DNA from: Haladaptatus halobius | Lineage (GTDB): Archaea > Halobacteriota > Halobacteria > Halobacteriales > Haladaptataceae | Reading direction: 5' to 3' | Assembly (NCBI RefSeq): GCF_020618475.1 | Contig: NZ_CP085339.1 | Location: 248,001 to 312,000, forward strand | DNA: 64,000 bases | Part shown: positions 18,034-26,971 of the stretch, one piece after another | Layout: each line of letters starts with the position of its first letter | Position numbering within the stretch: position 1 is the stretch's first letter | The notes under the pieces: model-generated | Seen by the model: only the letters and a program-made list of their open reading frames with translations | Database searches by the model: none | What the model was told of the DNA's origin: nothing | Made by a program: the position numbers and the translations under genes

Positions 18034-18590
18034 ATGATTCCCCTCGCGGCTCCAACACTCGGCGATGTCGAACTCGATCACATTGCGACTGTTTTCGAAC
18101 GCGGCCAGCTCACGCGTGGACCTGAAGTTGATGCCTTCGAAACAGACTTCGCCACCTTCTGTGATTCAAACTACGCGATTGCAACCGCCAACGGAACGAC
18201 TGCATTGCACACTGCCTTCCACGCACTTGTGCTCGGAGAGAGGGATCGGATCGCAACGGCACCGTTTTCGTTCATTGCAAGTGCGAACGCAATTCGATGG
18301 TGTGGAGCCACCCCGACGTTCGTCGACATCAGGGCTGATACCTACAACCTCGATTGCCACGCGCTCGAACAGCGTCTCCGTGATGGTGAACAGATCGATG
18401 GGGTGCTCGCTGTCCATGCGTTTGGACTTCCTTGTGAAATGGAGCATCTGCACGAGTTGGCTGATGAGTTCAACTTTCTGATTGTCGAAGACGCTGCTCA
18501 AGCCCACGACGCTCAGTACAATGGTGTGCCAGTGGGATCACTTGGTGACCATCAAGAACGTCTTCCTCGATTGCTTCGATGTCATCAAGT
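18034..18590 (+). pseudogene. DegT/DnrJ/EryC1-type sugar aminotransferase, N-terminal fragment
   Basis: From ATG 18034 (MIPLAAPTLGDVELDH) the sequence matches the first about 175 residues of PLP-dependent sugar aminotransferases. Visible are GPEVDAFETDFATFC, the cofactor-contact segment ATANGTTALHTAFHAL, FSFIASANAIRWCGATPTFV, and VEDAAQAHDAQYNGVPVGSLGD. The family then normally has an SF-x-x-x-K segment carrying the PLP lysine. Here the frame runs into unrelated sequence after GSLGDHQ. The catalytic lysine and C-terminal half are missing, so the gene is dead. No sugar pathway genes remain nearby. Confidence 0.8.
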
Positions 18591-18603
18591 AAGGTATAGT
18601 ATT

Positions 18604-19042
18604 ATTGACGAACCAGTGAGATCGGCGGGGGTACGTGTATCGCCATCAGAGCAACAGGCCCAAAATACCCAGATTACGCAAATTATGGGCGAACTTTCCG
18701 ATCTTCGAACAGCACTGATTCAGTTACTCGCAAAATACGAGCATGACATAGCTGATCCTGATGTGGCTGATCTCCGGCTCTACATTGATTCGCTTCGCCC
18801 GATCATTAATGATGCTGACACTGACGTCGCCGCGTTTTTACAGCCGATCCAGCAAACTGTGAGCGCTGTGGGTGCAGTCGGCTACTATTTTCTCCCAGGT
18901 GATTGAAATGCGCCAGGGATCCGCGAGCTCAAAGCAGACTTTGATGCCGTAATCGAACTCCGCATTGGCACATCCGGCCCTGAACAACGGTGGAATCTTC
19001 GCCACACTGGATATACAACGCGGTGGTTCTCACTTGACTAAT
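18604..19042 (+). pseudogene. C-terminal fragment of an unidentified gene, with an in-frame stop
   Basis: The frame is open from the aminotransferase remnant. From about 18625 it has a different, folded-looking composition (NTQITQIMGELSDLRTALIQ, then acidic helices). A TGA interrupts it at 18904-18906, but the same frame continues with IRELKADFDAVIELRIG, then TSGPEQRWNLRHTGY, to a stop at 19042. It is a second truncated gene joined to the aminotransferase fragment. Family not recognised. Confidence 0.55.
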
Positions 19043-19141
19043 AAATTATTTCCACTTATCAATATTAAGGATTTAATACTCGACCACAGATCCAGGTATC
19101 AGTAGTACTGCCAGCGGGAATCGAGACAGCAGAACACGGCT

Positions 19142-19468
19142 AGCGATCGATATCCGTTTTGAGGACGTGTGCTAGTTCCTGCATTGCCGCTTGGTCATAC
19201 TGGGTCAAATCATACCGATTACTGTTATTTCGCTCGCTATACACACCGAGAATGCCGAATTGGACGAGCAGGAGAGGATATTCCCGAGCATACGCCGATC
19301 GAGCGCTGGCTCGTCGAGTGTCTCATAGAGTTGACTCACACACGGATAGTTGCGCTGGCATACTTCGAGTGCCTGCTGAGCCTCCTGATGATACGTTGAG
19401 AGTAGCCCGTATTGCGTTGGCTGTGTCTCACGAAGGGCCTGGATGTGCGTAATGAGAGTCTCTGGCAT
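19142..19468 (-). pseudogene. Winged-helix-like protein, frameshifted
   Basis: Reading starts at ATG 19468 (MPETLITHIQALRETQPTQY) and passes through LDEPALDRRMLGNIL. A shift near 19275 then moves the conserved-looking part to another frame, giving LLLVQFGILGVYSERNNSNR, DLTQYDQAAMQELAHVL and a stop near 19142. The helix-strand pattern around GNIL and FGILGVYSERN looks like a winged helix, such as occurs at the C-terminus of replication or regulatory ATPases. No larger parent gene is present. Confidence 0.5.
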
Positions 19469-19693
19469 GGCTTCCTGATACTATTTACCAGCTCTGTTTT
19501 CGCTTTTTTGTCTGTACAGGTGATAATAAACTAGTGTAGAAATGGTCATAAAATAGTGAGGGAGAGGAACCCATATTCATGTATGCATCGTCGAAAAAGA
19601 GGACTGCTGCCAGTCAGTCACTCGTCGGTAATCAAGCTGTGTCGAGTTCGATCAGCGTAGTCATCGTAACTGTCGTTCTAGACGGAGAGGCTC

Positions 19694-19963
19694 TCAGAGA
19701 TGCCGGACATCACCGCAGTCAGTGCAGATGAGACGGCCTTGGTCTTCGAGAAGGACACCGCCACAACGGCTTCATTTCCCACAGAGATTTGGCCCGTCAG
19801 TTCTTTCGACTGTTGTCTTGAGTGCCTATTCTAAGTGGTCGATTTGGGCTTGCTGAGCTTTCACTTGCTGTTTGAGGAGATAAATCTGGGCAAAGAGCCA
19901 GAGATGGCCCTCATTACCAAGTAAGGTGACCATGTTGACCGATTGTTTCCCCATCATCTCCAT
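19694..19963 (-). pseudogene. Small zinc-ribbon protein with two nonsense codons
   Basis: One continuous 90-codon frame from ATG 19963 encodes a helix (MVTLLGNEGHLWLFAQIYLL, KQQVKAQQAQIDHLE), then TAG, ALKTTVERTDGPNLCGK, then TGA, then CGGVLLEDQGRLICTDCGDV. The second half is a clear treble-clef or zinc-ribbon pair (CGG and CTDCGD). The perfect frame outside the two stops shows recent loss by point mutation. Confidence 0.65.
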
Positions 19964-20241
19964 AAAGAGTTAGATATCTAACTATTAATAAGCACTCGCC
20001 AACTGGTCATCGATTTCGCGTCTGATCACCAGCACATTATTCACTCTGTTGAATACAGCTATGAACGATCGGCCTCGGCTGTCTAAAGGGTGTTGAGGTC
20101 GAGTATTGTTACTTGAAAAACCGGATAGATATCACAAATTGTTAATCGATATTTTTACCTGTAAGTTAAGCTTGTAAACCATAGAATTTTGGCTGGGTAT
20201 TCGGTACTATAGTCCTGCCGGTGCTCTCTTATTCACTCGAC

Positions 20242-20580
20242 TTAGTCACCGATGTCTGCGTTGAATTCATCTTGGGAGAGATCCTCAAGGAGATTCTGCA
20301 CGTCTTGTTTGGTCTCATCGTCAATATCATCGATTGCTTCAACACTATGGGCTCCACCGTGAGCAGTCTGCAATGCATTTTCGTTGAGGGCACCGTCTGG
20401 GCTCACGACCGGCAGCTTGAGATCGGTAAAATTATCCGGCGGAAAGCCTGTCGATGAGAGGATAAAGTGGTTATCGATGTCAGAAAGGTCATTCGTCTCG
20501 AAATCCTCCTCTTGTGGGGAGTCCCATTCTTCTGTCGTTGTCCCTGAGTACTCGGGTTCGTGTATGTCATACTCTGTCAT
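20242..20580 (-). CDS. Acidic hypothetical protein
   Basis: A 112-residue highly acidic protein (MTEYDIHEPEYSGTTTEEWD). The N-terminal half is probably disordered; the second half contains a likely helix (VEAIDDIDDETKQDVQNLLE). The composition matches haloarchaeal cytosolic proteins. Function unknown. The about 280 bases to its left up to the zinc-ribbon remnant show nothing else. Confidence 0.55.
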   Translation of the reverse strand: MTEYDIHEPEYSGTTTEEWDSPQEEDFETNDLSDIDNHFILSSTGFPPDNFTDLKLPVVSPDGALNENALQTAHGGAHSVEAIDDIDDETKQDVQNLLEDLSQDEFNADIGD

Positions 20581-20726
20581 GGTCCATCCACATACTAAAT
20601 CCGCTAGCTATTTGTACTAAATGGCCATTCGGACGCTGTTTCGGTTTCTAAGAGAAAAATATTCAAGCAGTAGATTTTTATAAATATATTCTGAACCTCA
20701 GTTATCCCAATTTAGAACTGATTTCC

Positions 20727-21227
20727 ATGAGTATCAAGAGTAAGAGCCTATTGTCTTCTCTGCTGATACAGCAAATCAAGCAACTCCTCAAGTCGTACGG
20801 ACTCGGCCTTCTGTTTACCGCCAACGTCGTCGGAGCGGAATCGATATACATCCTAGGCAATACAGGCACGAAATTCGGGTACTGGCTGTTGTGGACGATG
20901 CCGCTCAGTCTGCTGCTCGGTATGGGCATGCACGAGATGTCCGGCCGGCTCGCAATCATCAATCAGCCACTAATGGAGTACATCCGGGATACCGTCGGCG
21001 AACTGCCGGCGAAGCTGTTAGCGTACGTTATCGCTTTCATTATGTACTTCTGGGCGATCTTAAACTTCGCCATGTGCGGCGCAGCATTGGTCTGGCTGAC
21101 ACTGCTGGAGAACCTCCATGTGGGTGTCGTTCTCGTCGCTGGTATCGGCGTTGCGATAGTCGATGTTCAAATGCTCGCCAAACGAATTACTATAAAACAT
21201 ACGGTGAATAGAACAGGAAGTACCTAG
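20727..21227 (+). pseudogene. Truncated copy of the Nramp-like transporter
   Basis: The first about 150 residues (MSIKSKSLLSSLLIQQIKQ) match the full-length gene at 23519 almost position by position, including YGLGLLFTANVVGAESIYIL, LGMGMHEMSGRLAIINQPLM and EYIRDTVGELPAKLLAYVIA. Similarity stops in membrane helix 4 at AGIGVAIVDVQML, followed by an unrelated tail of about 18 residues. The remaining helices, including the second half of the substrate site, are absent, so it is probably not a functional transporter. The stop overlaps that of the convergent TauE/SafE gene. Confidence 0.8.
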
Positions 21228-22003
21228 AGCGCAAGATAAGGGCCAACAGAGAGAAGGATAAGACCTAATGCAATCTTTAATTTGGCTGGATCGACAAGAT
21301 GGGCAACCTTCCAACCGACAATAACACCCACGAGTAGCGGGATTCCGACTAGAACAGCAAGTGGGAGTGAAATATCTCCTTGTAGAAAATACCCTGTGGC
21401 TGCAAATACTGCAATGAAGATTGATTGTACCTGAGCGACAGCAACAGCCAGCAATATCGGAACACCAATCAGGAGTAACGTCGGCACTGCAAGCACTGGA
21501 CCACCAATACCCAACAAACCGCTACAAATACCGAGAACGAACCCCAATATGCCAAGTATAATCTGTCCCTTTCGCGTCATTGCTTCAAGCATGTATAGCG
21601 GATTGAATCCACGCCGTTCGCGATAGAGAATGATTCCACCAATAGTCATTGCGACCCCACCAAGCAATAGTCCGAAAACCGGCCTCGGTACGTAGGTGTT
21701 CAGATAGGCTCCCATTAGTGCACCAGCGATACTTGTTACACTAAGTATGGTTGCTATTGCACGACTTGCTCCCGTCTCCATCTCACCAGAGTATAGATAG
21801 GCAGCACTTCCAACGATACCCGTCGCGATGAAGGTTGCATGCGCGGTTCCGGCAACTTCAGCTGAAGAGATCGGTGTAAGTGAATAGAGCGCGATCGTCA
21901 CGAAAATTCCGCCAGGGCCAATCGTCGTAATACCAATCCCAGAGAGAAATGCGATCACCACGAGTAATACCATAAGTGTGTATCCGAATGGAAGACTTAG
22001 CAT
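21224..22003 (-). CDS. TauE/SafE family membrane exporter
   Basis: A 259-residue protein from ATG 22003; a GTG at 22009 adds two residues. About eight membrane helices in two repeats. The family's glycine-rich repeats are clear: GIGITTIGPGGIFVTIALY in the first half and ICSGLLGIGGPVLAVPTLLL in the second. TauE/SafE proteins export sulfite or sulfonates or take part in related anion movement; the substrate here is unknown. An AT-rich GATAAAAATA sits about 27 bases before the start and fits a TATA box. Confidence 0.87.
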   Translation of the reverse strand: MLSLPFGYTLMVLLVVIAFLSGIGITTIGPGGIFVTIALYSLTPISSAEVAGTAHATFIATGIVGSAAYLYSGEMETGASRAIATILSVTSIAGALMGAYLNTYVPRPVFGLLLGGVAMTIGGIILYRERRGFNPLYMLEAMTRKGQIILGILGFVLGICSGLLGIGGPVLAVPTLLLIGVPILLAVAVAQVQSIFIAVFAATGYFLQGDISLPLAVLVGIPLLVGVIVGWKVAHLVDPAKLKIALGLILLSVGPYLAL

Positions 22004-22262
22004 GATCACGTGTCTATTTTTATCGCTATTTGAGTGTATTCTGATTACAATGATTCATGGATCATTTCTACGAGCGATTTAGCAGTAAAGAGTGAGGCAA
22101 CGAGCATAAGATATACGGTTGAGAGGAAGAATGATTTCTCCGCCAGGACCGAATCGAAGTATCTCATCATAGCTCAACTCACCGAAGGAATAATTCGAGA
22201 AAATTCTATGATATGACTTGACGGAATGAGCTAAACTTGATAAAAAGTAGCATCTGGTAAAC

Positions 22263-22691
22263 TCACCGGACGACAGTCACCGGGACCGGAGAGCGTCGAA
22301 CAACTACCTCGGCGACGCTACCAAGGAGAATCCGAGTTACACCTGACCGTCCGTGGCTCCCCATGACAATATGGTCGACATCCTCAGTTTGAGCGTACTC
22401 TACGATGACTTTCGATGGCGCACCTACTCTAGTTGCAGTTTGTATGGTAATACCGTGCTCTTCAGAGAACTCTTCTGCTGCTTCTAACTGATCCTTCACC
22501 TCCGCTCTGACTCCTTCTGCCTCTTCCTCGGTAAATAGCTCTCCAAGAGCTTCTGGGGTATGATGTACGTCGGATAAATCGACGACTGTCAACACCGTAA
22601 TTTCCGCGTCGGAAAACAGTTCAAAAGCGTATTCTAGCGCTTCGCGTGCTGGCTCTGAATTATCAAAAGGGACGAGTATCTGTAGTGGCAT
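22263..22691 (-). CDS. Universal stress protein, UspA family
   Basis: A 142-residue single Usp domain from ATG 22691 (MPLQILVPFDNSEPAREALE). A longer frame to 22871 lacks family similarity and is not used. The ATP-binding signature G-2X-G-9X-G-S is visible as GSHGRSGVTRILLGSVAE, and the C-terminal strand is SPVPVTVVR. A TATA-like TTTAATAA lies about 27 bases before the start. Usp proteins bind ATP and help survival under stress. It may work with the neighbouring transporter, but this is inferred only from proximity. Confidence 0.9.
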   Translation of the reverse strand: MPLQILVPFDNSEPAREALEYAFELFSDAEITVLTVVDLSDVHHTPEALGELFTEEEAEGVRAEVKDQLEAAEEFSEEHGITIQTATRVGAPSKVIVEYAQTEDVDHIVMGSHGRSGVTRILLGSVAEVVVRRSPVPVTVVR

Positions 22692-23090
22692 AGTGCATAC
22701 TATGACCCCTGTCATTATTAAATCGCATCTATTTACCCGAGTCAATTTCGTTACTACTTCGTAGGAGACACTCAAGTGATACGTTATGGATAGTGAAGGA
22801 CCAATAGTATCTACAGCGACGCAAAGTAACGGGATTACTCCCTGATTCGAAGGATTTGCCGCTGAACTCAAAATCGATACTCACGGCAGACTCCAGGCAA
22901 CTTGTTTGATCCGCTTCCAGCCAGTGAGAGTATATCGACTGCAACTACCCTCGTGATCGTTCAATCTGATCCCCAGTACATGCAATTTCCTCGTCCAAGG
23001 TACAAGTCCTCCGAAAAGGTATAATACTTTTTGTACAATGGTGATAAGCTGATTTCCTCGACGAGCGTGTCAATCTACTATCGAAGAAAC
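22692..23090. other. Intergenic stretch without a recognisable gene
   Basis: About 400 bases between the universal stress protein and the transposase remnant. No frame shows a recognisable protein. It may be part of the decayed insertion sequence whose end is seen just to the right. Confidence 0.4.
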
Positions 23091-23249
23091 ATGAACGGGA
23101 CAGTCAACGCGGCAACTAAATAGAAATTCGGAGCATTCGTACGGTCACGCATCTGGTGGAAGCAGTTCCGCGAACTCGTCATCAAGTGCATCGTTCACAA
23201 CGTGGAACGAGGCCTCGCTATTTCATACGGTGAATGCAACTTTCTATAA
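23091..23249 (+). pseudogene. C-terminal remnant of an insertion-sequence transposase
   Basis: The frame reads NGTVNAATK, TAG (23121), KFGAFVRSRIWWKQFRELVI, KCIVHNVERGLA and a stop at 23247-23249. The pattern VRSRxWWKQFRELVxKCxVHN is typical of the C-terminus of haloarchaeal DDE transposases of the IS4/IS5 type. Only about 50 residues remain and one stop codon interrupts them. The hairpin just downstream probably marks the element's old end. Confidence 0.65.
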
Positions 23250-23268
23250 TTCTGAGAGGTACGGGCTG

Positions 23269-23297
23269 CTGAATACATCCTCTGTATTCAACAGTCG
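23269..23297. repeat. Hairpin with 12-bp arms next to the transposase remnant
   Basis: Arms CTGCTGAATACA and TGTATTCAACAG pair with a single mismatch around a loop of about five bases. Palindromes with this GAATACA core commonly lie just beyond haloarchaeal transposase genes. It may have served as terminator or element end. Confidence 0.55.
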
Positions 23298-23518
23298 CCC
23301 CCGAGATGCGAGATTTCGCCGACGCGAACGAAACGGGCGCGTCCCGACGCGGCTCGGACCCTGACGGAGTGCGCGCAGTCGATCCAGGTCACCAGCGTCG
23401 AAACCCGGTGACACCTGTTTCTCAGACCGTAGATACTCTCTGACCTTTAGTAGGATGCGCTTGCAGCCAATGTTATTTTATCAGTACCAGGAGTGGGTTT
23501 CATCCTGGGCTGATTTCA

Positions 23519-24763
23519 ATGAGCATGAGAAGTCACTCTCTGTTTTCGTCAATGCCCGTGAAGAAGGTAAAAGAGCTGCTCGAGACGTACGGACTCGGCC
23601 TCCTGTTCACCGCGAACGTGTTCGGAGCGGGGTCAGTGTACATCCTGAGCAACACGGGGGCGAAGTTCGGCTACGCGCTGCTCTGGACGATGCCGCTCAG
23701 TCTGCTACTCGGCCTCGGGATGCACGAGATGTCGGGGCGACTCGCGACCATCAACCAGCCGCTGATGGAGTACATCCGGGACACGGTCGGCGCCTCAAGG
23801 GCGAAACCGTTGGCGTACTTCCTCGCATTCATCATGCACTTCTGGGCGATCTCGAACTATACTATCACCGGCGCAGCACTGGTCTGGCTGACCCCGCTGA
23901 ACAACCTGTATGTCGGGGTCATTCTCGGCGCCGGTATCGGCATCTCGCTGGTCGAACTTCGGCTGTACAACCGCGTCGAAGCGGCCATCGCGGCGTTCAT
24001 CCTCACGGTCTTCAGCATCTACATCGTCATCGCCGCCGGACTGACGCCGCCCGTCCAGAAGGTGGCTCTCGGGTTCGTCCCGGCGATACAGGCGAACTAC
24101 GGCTATCTGGTTATGGTCATGGCGCTGCTCGGGACCACGGTGTACTATCCGAACTTCTTCATCCAGTCGAGTATCAGCGAATCGAAAGGCTTCTCGGAGA
24201 TGCGCCGGTATCGGAGAGATCACTTCGTCGGCCTCTGCTTCGTCGTCTTGCTCAGTACGGCCGTGCTGGTGGTCGCAGCGATGACGCTCAAGCCACATAC
24301 CCCCACTCTCGCGAGTCCCGCGAATCCGTTGCATTCGAAGCTCGGCAGTTGGGCACCCACTGTCTTCGTCGTGGCCGTCTTCCTGGCGTCGATCTCGTCC
24401 GCGACGGGGACCCTGTTCGCCGCGGGCTACATAGTCCCGCAGTCGCGGGGCCGTAAGCCGGCGTTCGGTAACCGGTCGTTCCGTCGGGTCGTCGAACTAC
24501 TCATCGTCATGTCCGTCGGCTTCATCGTCCTACTGATCGAGACGACCGGCGCGAACCCGGTCGAGCTGGGAATACTCATGCCGGCGATCAACGGCGTCAT
24601 CGGCCTCCCCATCACAGTTGTCGCGCTCTACATGGCCAACGAGCGATTCTTCGATCACCCGCGATGGCTGCGTGTCGGCCTCGGTATCGCCGTGGTGGTG
24701 ACGATCATTCTGGCGCTGGTCAGCGCCGTGGATCTGGTGAACACAATCTCCAAGTGGTTCTGA
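23519..24763 (+). CDS. Nramp-like membrane transporter with altered metal-site motifs
   Basis: A 414-residue protein with about eleven membrane helices. Helices 1 and 6 hold the substrate site in Nramp proteins (DPGN and MPH). Here helix 1 reads LLFTANVFGAGSVYILSNTG followed by AKFGY, so DPGN is replaced by GAGS. Helix 6 reads TTVYYPNFFIQSSI, so MPH is replaced by YPN, while the trailing SS is kept. Overall fold marks (GAKFGY, LLGLGMHEMSGRLA, PNFFIQSS) support Nramp ancestry. The lost Asp and His/Met ligands suggest it does not carry Mn2+ or Fe2+ in the usual way. An old duplication left the truncated copy at 20727. Confidence 0.8.
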   Translation: MSMRSHSLFSSMPVKKVKELLETYGLGLLFTANVFGAGSVYILSNTGAKFGYALLWTMPLSLLLGLGMHEMSGRLATINQPLMEYIRDTVGASRAKPLAYFLAFIMHFWAISNYTITGAALVWLTPLNNLYVGVILGAGIGISLVELRLYNRVEAAIAAFILTVFSIYIVIAAGLTPPVQKVALGFVPAIQANYGYLVMVMALLGTTVYYPNFFIQSSISESKGFSEMRRYRRDHFVGLCFVVLLSTAVLVVAAMTLKPHTPTLASPANPLHSKLGSWAPTVFVVAVFLASISSATGTLFAAGYIVPQSRGRKPAFGNRSFRRVVELLIVMSVGFIVLLIETTGANPVELGILMPAINGVIGLPITVVALYMANERFFDHPRWLRVGLGIAVVVTIILALVSAVDLVNTISKWF

Positions 24764-25398
24764 ACCCGATCGATCGTCGTACGGCAGCCGAAGGCCGGCG
24801 TCGCACGGCAGGCGATTGTGAGTAACACTCGACAATAATAGCTGGGAGACAACTACCCATGTAGCTGCGTACACAAGTAATAACTAAGGGTGAGTCACGC
24901 GATGAAAGAACTGCCTTGAGCCTGTGGGCGTGAAGCGGGTTCGAGGGGTGCGGTGGACGCGTGGCGGTGCCGAGAGGGCTGGTGGTGGGCTGGCTTCCCG
25001 TCACTATGACCACACCCTCTCCACGAAAGTTCTCGTTCCATGCGTCCTTCGGAATCCGATACTGCTTCGTGTTCACTTTTCTCGTGAACGATATTTTGTG
25101 TAGATCAACGATCTGAGGCGCTGGAGAGAGCAAGGGAGGAATTTCTTAGAGATGTATCATATCTGTTTACGAAGGCGGCGGCGCAGCGAGGGTGAGAAAA
25201 CAGAGCCGGACGCGGTCAAGACGAGGTCGAAGATCTCAATACCCACATGATCGAAGTAAATGGGTCGGTGTTCGTCTATGGTAATTCCTCCAGTGCGGTT
25301 CTCGCGCTGGAGGCAGCGGCTCGCAGACTCGATAGTGAGATCTGCAATGGCTCTAGAAGCGCTTGGGGGTAAGTACCAGGAATTGTTTGTGATAGGCG
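24764..25398. other. Gap with one possible small remnant
   Basis: About 635 bases. On the minus strand near 24985-25133 a frame beginning MLSPAPQIVDLHKISFTRK, continuing through KQYRIPKDAWNENF, looks protein-like for about 45 residues, then turns into unrelated Pro/Arg/Ser-rich sequence. It may be the N-terminus of a lost small gene. The GGCGGCGGCGC segment near 25171 is GC-rich and unlike its surroundings. Nothing else is recognisable. Confidence 0.35.
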
Positions 25399-25692
25399 TT
25401 ACGCGATTTTTCGGAATGTCGCCATTCCATCTTGATGGATCGTAATCCGGTACCCCTCATACGTAAACTCAATTTGTGCTTGTGCAGCCTCCGGCGGTGG
25501 ACTCGAAAAGAGGTTACTGACAAAGTGATCAATTGCATCATACACTGGCGTCAATTCAGATGTGTTCTTCCCTTCAAGCTCTGCCACTACTTCCGCAACA
25601 GTGACTTGTGGATCACCGTCATCAGCCGAAGCTACCTCGGTATGGAAAACCGTTTGCTCGGAATTCTGGTGGACGTTTTTGGTCTCGGCCAT
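25399..25692 (-). CDS. HalOD1-domain protein
   Basis: A 97-residue protein from ATG 25692 (MAETKNVHQNSEQTVFHTEV). The C-terminal 75 residues match the Halobacterial output domain 1 layout: VTVAEVVAELEG, a helix ending LTPVYDAIDHFVSNLF, and a beta pair with EFTYEGYRITIHQDG. HalOD1 domains are found alone or on signalling proteins, and their molecular role is unclear. The N-terminal third and upstream 100 bases are duplicated at 40467-40672. Confidence 0.82.
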   Translation of the reverse strand: MAETKNVHQNSEQTVFHTEVASADDGDPQVTVAEVVAELEGKNTSELTPVYDAIDHFVSNLFSSPPPEAAQAQIEFTYEGYRITIHQDGMATFRKIA

Positions 25693-25775
25693 ATCATCGC
25701 TTATTGCGCGTGATCGTCGTAAACGAATTGGCTGCAAGACTAACAAGTAACAAAGTGATTGGATCGGTGAAACTG
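25572..25775. repeat. Segmental duplication, copy 1 (partner at 40467-40672)
   Basis: About 200 bases covering the start of the HalOD1 gene and its promoter are nearly identical to 40467-40672, differing at scattered single bases. Identity ends abruptly inside the coding region. Confidence 0.85.
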
Positions 25776-25931
25776 GTAGATGTCGACTTTTTGTCATGAA
25801 CTAAACAGCAGCTAACGGGAGAACAGATATGGTTCACCAGTCACTGCCTCTGTGGGTGAGAGTCTAGAGGAGTGATTCCACTTCTGCCAGTATCTTGAAT
25901 ACCAGTGCCATCACTAGTTTTAACCAGAACC

Positions 25932-26357
25932 ATGCCTGTTGGTGATCTTGGCCCGACCGACGTCGTCACGGCAGACCGCGATACTCCACTCGGTGATATC
26001 GCTGAAACACTCGACTCTGAAAATGTTGGGGCAGTCGTCATCACTGACGATGAGACACCAGTCGGAATTGTTACCGACCGTGATCTCGCCATCGCAATCA
26101 CTACGAGCGATGATGTCACTTCGCTCACCGCGGAAGACGTAATGACAGAGGATCCAGTCACACTGCGCGAAGACGCAGAAGCCATGGAACTTTCGCGCAC
26201 GATTGGTGACCATAACGTCCGCCGAATCCTGGTCGTCGATGAGGACGACAACCTCACCGGCATCGTGACACTCGATGATCTCATCGCCACAATTGGCGAA
26301 CAACTCGATAATATCGCGGATACAATCGAAGTGCAGTCGCCAGACTACAGCCCGTAG
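25932..26357 (+). CDS. Two-CBS-domain protein
   Basis: A 141-residue protein from ATG 25932 (MPVGDLGPTDVVTADRD); a start at 25905 would add nine residues. Two CBS repeats are clear: VVTADRDTPLGDIAETL with VGIVTDRDLAIAI, and VMTEDPVTLREDAEA with LTGIVTLDDLIATI. Such proteins sense adenine nucleotides or similar ligands and act as regulators. The partner is unknown. Confidence 0.9.
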   Translation: MPVGDLGPTDVVTADRDTPLGDIAETLDSENVGAVVITDDETPVGIVTDRDLAIAITTSDDVTSLTAEDVMTEDPVTLREDAEAMELSRTIGDHNVRRILVVDEDDNLTGIVTLDDLIATIGEQLDNIADTIEVQSPDYSP

Positions 26358-26663
26358 GACGCAGAGGATGCGCTATACGAGAAATGCCACTTCTTCATCT
26401 ATTTTTGGTAGTGAATCCGTTTGCCGAGGAGACCTCTTCCAGGACAATAGTAACGATGTAGGCAGTTTCGAACAAGACGACGTGCTCCCGGCAATATTGT
26501 CCCAGCCATTTTGATGGCTGCTTAGCAAACCGAGCCGGAATAGGTCATGTACATCTGTTTGAGTACTCTCTCTGGAGTAATTGCACATCTACGTGGTCGT
26601 CTGGCGTGTACTGTTCATACTGTTGAGCTCGGTGTTTAGTCTCGTTTACTGTGAATGAACGAG
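26358..26663. other. Intergenic stretch without a recognisable gene
   Basis: About 305 bases. A short inverted repeat (AGCCATTTTGATGGCT) at 26509-26524 could form a small hairpin, possibly a transcription end. No gene seen. Confidence 0.4.
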
Positions 26664-26813
26664 CTATTTTTCGCGTGGGAGGCTGATATTTTGCATTTGT
26701 CCTCCACAGTTTGGGCACCCACCGGGCTGGTCATCAGCTTCAACACGGTGACCACAGTCTTGGCGTTCATGCGTATAGGGCGGCTCCTCATCAACAGGAT
26801 CGCACTCAGTCAT
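26664..26813 (-). CDS. Rubrerythrin-like zinc-ribbon miniprotein
   Basis: A 49-residue protein starting MTECDPVDEEPPYTHERQ. It has a Cys/His set DCGHRV and CPNCGG spaced as in a rubredoxin-like knuckle pair, and ends QMQNISLPREK. Proteins of this size and pattern are widespread in haloarchaea and are often annotated as rubrerythrin-like domain proteins; their role is unknown. It is the last of three consecutive minus-strand zinc-ribbon genes. Confidence 0.72.
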   Translation of the reverse strand: MTECDPVDEEPPYTHERQDCGHRVEADDQPGGCPNCGGQMQNISLPREK

Positions 26814-26971
26814 AGTGGTATGTATACATGCAATATTCTACAGTTTTAGCCTCTTCATGTTTTGCAAATCAGCATTAATGTCATTCAAGCAGTACTTATA
26901 TCATTTAAGAACCACGTTTCGGTGACCAATATTCACGAGAATAGAATGGTACCTAGAAAGGCGATTTTCGC

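Noticed and set aside
18904..18906. TGA as selenocysteine or read-through codon (also 55137-55139)
   Set aside because: No selenocysteine-type context, no known selenoprotein family, and selenocysteine decoding is not known for haloarchaea. Plain decay explains it better.
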